Below are positions 59,628-64,000 of a stretch of 64,000 nucleotides of DNA, piece by piece. Both the position numbers and the translations under genes were made by a program. Source of the stretch: Paenibacillus sp. HW567 (lineage in GTDB: Bacteria; Bacillota; Bacilli; Paenibacillales; Paenibacillaceae); NCBI RefSeq assembly GCF_000374185.1, contig NZ_KB910518.1:4200529-4264528 (forward strand). The letters are read 5' to 3'. The notes under the pieces are model-generated. The model searched no databases and was not told the origin of the DNA. It worked only from the letters and a program-made list of their open reading frames with translations. The first letter of the stretch is position 1. Each line of letters begins with the position of its first letter.

Positions 59628-62600
59628 TCATGTTGACGGAAGCACGCTCTGGCTCTTCACTAAATCTCCCAGTCCCGTTTCCGGATTACTGGTAATAATC
59701 TGTATAATCTCTACAAAGCCGCTAATCATTTCATGGATAGCTTCTCCGGAGAACAACGATTCGAAATATGTTATTTCAAGCCCCAACGTACTGCTCTCTT
59801 GCACTACGACGAAGTGAAGATCGAATTTGCCCGGCACACTGTCATGTCCGAACGGGACCATGTCAATAGCGCCAATGTGTTCCGGTGCCTCCATTTCAGC
59901 GAATTGAAACATTACATTGAATAATGGATTTCCCTGAAGCTTGCGGGATACGTTCAGTTTCTCCACCAGACTGTCAAGCGGATAATCCTGATTTTCATAG
60001 GCTTGAATCAGCCTTTCTTTCACTTGATTCAAATAGTCCCGGAACGACAGATTACGGCAGGCAAAGAAGCGGACCGCCAGCGTATTGACCAGCATGCCGA
60101 CTATATTTTCCAGTCCCTCATGATGCCTTCCCGATGTTGGCATGCCTACGACGATATCCTCGCAATCCGACAGCTTGGACAGCAAGGCGGTGAATGCAGC
60201 CATCAGCACCATAAACAGTGTTGATTCTGTCGACTGCGCCAGATGGTGCAGTTCACAGGCGGTATGTTCATCCATGGCGAAATAGACGGTTCGGGAGGGA
60301 TCTTCCCCTGCCCGGTGTTCTGTACGGCGGACGCCCCAAGGATGCGCAGCGACAGGCTCTTGAAATACCCCCAGCCAGTACTCCTCCTGCTTGTTCCATT
60401 CCTCGGTGCCCACCAGTTGGCTCTGCCTTCCCGCATAATCTTTATATTGAAGCTTCACCGCAGCCAGTTCTCTGTGCTCATACAGAGCCGCCAGTTCCCT
60501 CAGCAGAATGTTTACAGAGTTACCGTCTGTGATGATGTGATGCATATCAATAATCAGTACGGTTTCTTCCCGGTCTGTAAGCCGTATGAGTGCGGTCCGC
60601 AAAAGGGGCGGCTTATCGAGACGGAACGGTCGGACAAAGTCCTGGATCAGAAGTTCTGTCTCTGTTTCGCTTAGCTTATAAACCGGAACAGTAAACGAAA
60701 CGACAGAATGGACCTGTTGTCTCAGCATGCCGCTGTCCGTATCCAGCTCGAAGGTGGTGCGCAGCGATTCATGTCGGTTGACAAGTTTTTTCAAGGCCTC
60801 GCCAAGCTGCTCGGTATCAAGCACACCCTTAATTCTGCGGATGACAGGGACGTTGTAAGCCGTGCCTCTTCCCGACAGCTTATCCGCCATAAATATTCTT
60901 TGCTGCGCCGGGGAAGCCGGATAATACACACTCTGAGAACCCGTTGCCTGTTCCATGTGCCCGTTCCGCGCAGCAGGCTTCTCTGGGGAAGCAGAAATCT
61001 GTGTATGGTTCCACTGCTGAACCAGCCGTTCGCGCTCCGCCTCCGACAGCATGTCAATCTCCGACAGCCGCCCGTCCAGATGATCCGGCAGATCCGCTAC
61101 AATATACATATAATGGTGAAGGAACCGCTCCAGCGTCTCTCTGCGGAACAATTTCGTACTGAACTCCAGGCTCAGGCGCAGACTGCCGTCTCCGCTTTCG
61201 GCCGCTTCCAGCGTAAGATCGAATTTGGAAATGCCGTTGTTGATCGGGTAAGCAGTCATGTGCACATTGCTTATGCTCGGGGTATATCCCTCCATATTCT
61301 GTAGCACAAACATCGTGTCAAACAGCGGATTCCGGCTGAAATCCCGGGGCAACTGCAGCTTCTCAATTAATTGCTCGAATGAAAATTCCTGATGCTCATA
61401 GGCTTTCAGACAGCTCTCCTTCACTTCGGACAGGAAGCTCCGCACAGTCTTATCCCTGTGCGGGAAGCTCCGCAGCGCCACGGTATTGACGAACATTCCC
61501 ACCGTAGGCTCAAGCTCGGCGTGTCTTCTTCCCGCAAACGGCGATCCCACGATGAGGTCCTCTTGCCCCGTATATTTGTGCAGCAGCACATCATACGCAG
61601 CAAGCAAAACGATAAACAGCGTCGTGCCCGTTGCCTCCGCAAGCTTCTTCACCTGCGCGGACCGCTCTGCATCCAGCCGGATGCTTAGCTTATCCCCTTC
61701 GAAGCTCTGGACCAACGGCCGGGGATAATCCGGCGACAGATTCAGCACCGGCAGCTCGCCTTGGAACTGCTCCAGCCAGTAGTGCCCCTGCTCCTGCATT
61801 GTACCGTTCTGCCCGGATTGCCAGATGGCGTAGTCCTTGTACTGCATCCGCAGCGGTTCCAGAGCCCTACCTTCATAGAACGCCGTGAACTCTTTCAGCA
61901 CAATATCCTGGGATACTCCGTCTGTAATCATGTGATGCATATCCAGCAGCAGGAGATGCTCCTCCCGGCCTGTCCGCACCACCTTGACGCGGAACAGCGG
62001 GCCTGTCCTCAGCTCAAATGGACGGACAAACGGTCCGATCAGGGACCGGTAATCGCCCCCGGGCACCTCCTCATACTCGAAGAATCCGGTGGCCTGGGGC
62101 AGCACGTTCTGGAAGACGGTATCGCCGATCATTTCGAAGCAGGTCCGCAGCGATTCATGACGCTGACTTACCGCCGCAAACGCCGCCTCGCAGCGGACCG
62201 GGTCAAACGGTCCCTGCACCTGCGCGGCCCATGTGACATTGTAGGCGGTGCCAATCGCCTCGAATTGCTGCAGGACATACAGCCGCTCCTGCTGCGAAGA
62301 GAGCCGATAATACGCCTGCTGCGGGTCTGCCCGCGGGATGGACACGAAGGGCTGCTTCGGCGCTTCCCGGATCACCCCGGCAAGCTGCCGGACCGTCGGC
62401 GCCCGGAACAGCTTCTGAATCGGGACACTGACCCCGAACGCCTTCTTCAGGCGGGCAAGCAGGGCTATCGCCTTCAGCGAGTGGCCGCCCAGCCGGAAGA
62501 AGTTATCCTCCGGGCCTATCGCCCCCACGCCCAGCACCTCCTGCCAGAGCAGGACTAATTGCTGCTCAATCTCATCCGTGAGCACAGCCTCGGCTCCCGC

Positions 62601-64000
62601 TGCATTCTCTCCCGCCGGGACCGGCTCCGGCAATGCCCGCCGGTCCAGTTTTCCGTTTGGCGTCAGCGGCATGGCCTCCAGCAGCACCACGTGCTGCGGA
62701 ATCATATAGACGGGCAGCTTCTCCTCCAGCTCCCCGCGCACCTGCTCTGCGGTGGTGCCAATGGCTGCCACCACATAGGCGCACAGCATAGTGTCTCCCG
62801 CTGCATCTTGTCCGGCGGTTACCACCGCTTCGTGTACCCGGGCGCTGTCCAGAAGCTTCCGCTCAATCTCCTCAATCTCAATGCGGAACCCCCGCACCTT
62901 CACCTGGTGGTCCACCCGCCCGATGAATACTACATGGCCATCCGGCCGCCGCTTCACAATATCCCCTGTCCGGTACACCGTCTCTTCCGGCAGGTCCACG
63001 CTATGCACGAAGCGGGCCTCTGTCAGCTCTGGCGAATGGTAATACCCGCGCCCCACGCCGACGCCCCCGATGCACAGCTCCCCTTCCACACCTTCAGGGA
63101 CAAGCTTCAGTTCTGAGTCCACCACATACAGCCGCACGTTGTCAATCGGTTGGCCGATGGGCAGCTCATCCCCGCCCGTCCAGTCTTCCCCCCGCAGCCG
63201 GTAATAGGAAGCAACATCCGTACACTCGGTCGGGCCGTAGGTGTTGATGATGTCTGCCCGGCACACGCCGCTGCGCAGCCAGGGTCCCAGCCGGGTCATA
63301 TGGATCGGCTCTCCGCCGAGGAACACGGCGCGCAGGCTTCTCAGCCCCCGATATCCGCTGTCTGCCGCGCATTCCACCAGCGGGTAGAACGCGCTGGGCG
63401 TGCAGTTAATCACCGTAATGCCTTCCCGCTCGATGGTCTCTGCCATGTGCTCATAATCGTACAGGCCCGGCTCGAACAGCACCAGCCGTCCACCGGTCAC
63501 CAGCGCCGCATACAGATTCTTCTGCGCCAGGTCGAAGCTCGCCGAGGCAATTTGCAGGATGCGCTCCCCGGCAGTGAAGGCGAACTCCCGCGTGTACCAG
63601 TGGAGCAGATTCATGAACGAATGCGAAGGGATCATAGCCCCCTTCGGATTCCCCGTCGACCCTGACGTATAGAGCACGTACATCAGCCGTTCAGGCCGGT
63701 AGGGAAGCGGCAGGTTCCCGTCCGGCAACTCCGCCGCCAGCAGCTCCTCGACGGCTACAGCCTCCGCTTCGGGTTCCGCCACGCGGTCCCTGAGCTTGTG
63801 CTGCATAAGCAGCAGCTTGGCCCGGGAATGGCGCAGCAGGTACCGGAGCCGCTCTGCCGGATAATCGGGATCAACCGGAGTGTAGGCCGCTCCCGCTTTG
63901 AGCACCCCGAGCACAGCGACTATCAGCTCCAGCGACCGCTCCGCCATGACGGCCACAACCTCCTCTTCCCCGATGCCCCTGGCATGAAGCGCATGTGCGA
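59628..64000 (-). CDS. Non-ribosomal peptide synthetase, C-terminal part: A-PCP-C-C (5' end outside window)
   Basis: 1456 codons are visible; the frame is open at base 64000. Residues counted from the edge: adenylation domain 1-460 (LKAGAAYTPVDPDYPAERL, YTSGSTGNPKG about 113, YGPTE about 253, YRTGD about 343, NGKLDRR about 449); carrier protein with FRLGGHSLKA (about 503); condensation domain 1 with HHMITDG (about 689); condensation domain 2 with HHIITDG (about 1153), running to the stop. No second A-PCP, thioesterase or reductase follows. By alignment to GrsA the specificity residues read roughly D-L-K-S-F-G-T-D-V-K, which I cannot assign to an amino acid. The GNAT gene follows after 14 bp. 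Confidence 0.92.
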   Translation of the reverse strand, partial: AHALHARGIGEEEVVAVMAERSLELIVAVLGVLKAGAAYTPVDPDYPAERLRYLLRHSRAKLLLMQHKLRDRVAEPEAEAVAVEELLAAELPDGNLPLPYRPERLMYVLYTSGSTGNPKGAMIPSHSFMNLLHWYTREFAFTAGERILQIASASFDLAQKNLYAALVTGGRLVLFEPGLYDYEHMAETIEREGITVINCTPSAFYPLVECAADSGYRGLRSLRAVFLGGEPIHMTRLGPWLRSGVCRADIINTYGPTECTDVASYYRLRGEDWTGGDELPIGQPIDNVRLYVVDSELKLVPEGVEGELCIGGVGVGRGYYHSPELTEARFVHSVDLPEETVYRTGDIVKRRPDGHVVFIGRVDHQVKVRGFRIEIEEIERKLLDSARVHEAVVTAGQDAAGDTMLCAYVVAAIGTTAEQVRGELEEKLPVYMIPQHVVLLEAMPLTPNGKLDRRALPEPVPAGENAAGAEAVLTDEIEQQLVLLWQEVLGVGAIGPEDNFFRLGGHSLKAIALLARLKKAFGVSVPIQKLFRAPTVRQLAGVIREAPKQPFVSIPRADPQQAYYRLSSQQERLYVLQQFEAIGTAYNVTWAAQVQGPFDPVRCEAAFAAVSQRHESLRTCFEMIGDTVFQNVLPQATGFFEYEEVPGGDYRSLIGPFVRPFELRTGPLFRVKVVRTGREEHLLLLDMHHMITDGVSQDIVLKEFTAFYEGRALEPLRMQYKDYAIWQSGQNGTMQEQGHYWLEQFQGELPVLNLSPDYPRPLVQSFEGDKLSIRLDAERSAQVKKLAEATGTTLFIVLLAAYDVLLHKYTGQEDLIVGSPFAGRRHAELEPTVGMFVNTVALRSFPHRDKTVRSFLSEVKESCLKAYEHQEFSFEQLIEKLQLPRDFSRNPLFDTMFVLQNMEGYTPSISNVHMTAYPINNGISKFDLTLEAAESGDGSLRLSLEFSTKLFRRETLERFLHHYMYIVADLPDHLDGRLSEIDMLSEAERERLVQQWNHTQISASPEKPAARNGHMEQATGSQSVYYPASPAQQRIFMADKLSGRGTAYNVPVIRRIKGVLDTEQLGEALKKLVNRHESLRTTFELDTDSGMLRQQVHSVVSFTVPVYKLSETETELLIQDFVRPFRLDKPPLLRTALIRLTDREETVLIIDMHHIITDGNSVNILLRELAALYEHRELAAVKLQYKDYAGRQSQLVGTEEWNKQEEYWLGVFQEPVAAHPWGVRRTEHRAGEDPSRTVYFAMDEHTACELHHLAQSTESTLFMVLMAAFTALLSKLSDCEDIVVGMPTSGRHHEGLENIVGMLVNTLAVRFFACRNLSFRDYLNQVKERLIQAYENQDYPLDSLVEKLNVSRKLQGNPLFNVMFQFAEMEAPEHIGAIDMVPFGHDSVPGKFDLHFVVVQESSTLGLEITYFESLFSGEAIHEMISGFVEIIQIITSNPETGLGDLVKSQSVLPST

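Noticed and set aside
1..64000. tRNA/rRNA genes, CRISPR arrays, prophage or full IS elements
   Set aside because: No cloverleaf or rRNA-like sequence, no regularly spaced repeats, and no integrase, transposase or phage structural genes were seen on either strand.

Overview
The window looks like a chromosomal segment of a Paenibacillus-type endospore-forming Firmicute. Evidence: moderate G+C, strong AGGAGG-type ribosome sites, a complete gerA-type germination operon, many carbohydrate (CUT1, ROK, LacI, GH) loci, a LoaP/NusG paralogue next to an NRPS, and small intergenic repeats. All function names are read from protein motifs without database searches.

Layout. 0-5.3 kb: an alpha/beta hydrolase running off the left edge, a 248-bp inverted-repeat element (copy A), a MerR-GNAT operon behind a 19-bp-spacer promoter, a decayed GT8 start, TetR-Asp23, and a divergent MarR/DUF2798 pair. 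5.4-10.4 kb: a four-gene sugar operon (ROK regulator, ROK kinase, TIM-barrel isomerase, alpha/alpha-toroid enzyme) with a ROK operator. 10.5-11.7 kb: GNAT-TetR. 11.8-15.8 kb: spore germination operon gerA-gerC-2TM protein-gerB. 16.4-25 kb: LacI-controlled CUT1 transporter with GH30 and GH35 enzymes, probably for galactan side chains. 25.1-30 kb: element copy B, MarR + M28-like protein, then a zinc-ribbon membrane protein and an HtrA-like protease.

30-45 kb holds the most unusual locus. A leftward operon (two tandem DUF1611-like P-loop proteins, an intracellular CGTase-like GH13 with starch-binding module, a DUF4912-like protein, a GT4 glycogen-synthase-like transferase, an Fe-S FrhB-family protein, a divergent EPSP synthase) faces a LacI regulator and an MFS exporter. 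A near-identical 14-bp dyad lies at the operon promoter and before the exporter. Two of the operon genes are frameshifted (one by an exact 11-bp tandem duplication), and the next gene downstream has an in-frame TGA. A GH2 enzyme follows on the opposite side.

45-57 kb: two aldo/keto reductases and an alcohol dehydrogenase share one MerR-type promoter architecture whose regulator is not here. Between them lie a GT2 transferase, a YdfHI-like two-component system with its MMPL transporter and repeated GCCC boxes, and a DinG-like Fe-S helicase. 55.9-64 kb: SGNH esterase, BtrH-like protein, LoaP-type antiterminator, GNAT, and the 3' end of an NRPS that stops after two consecutive condensation domains.
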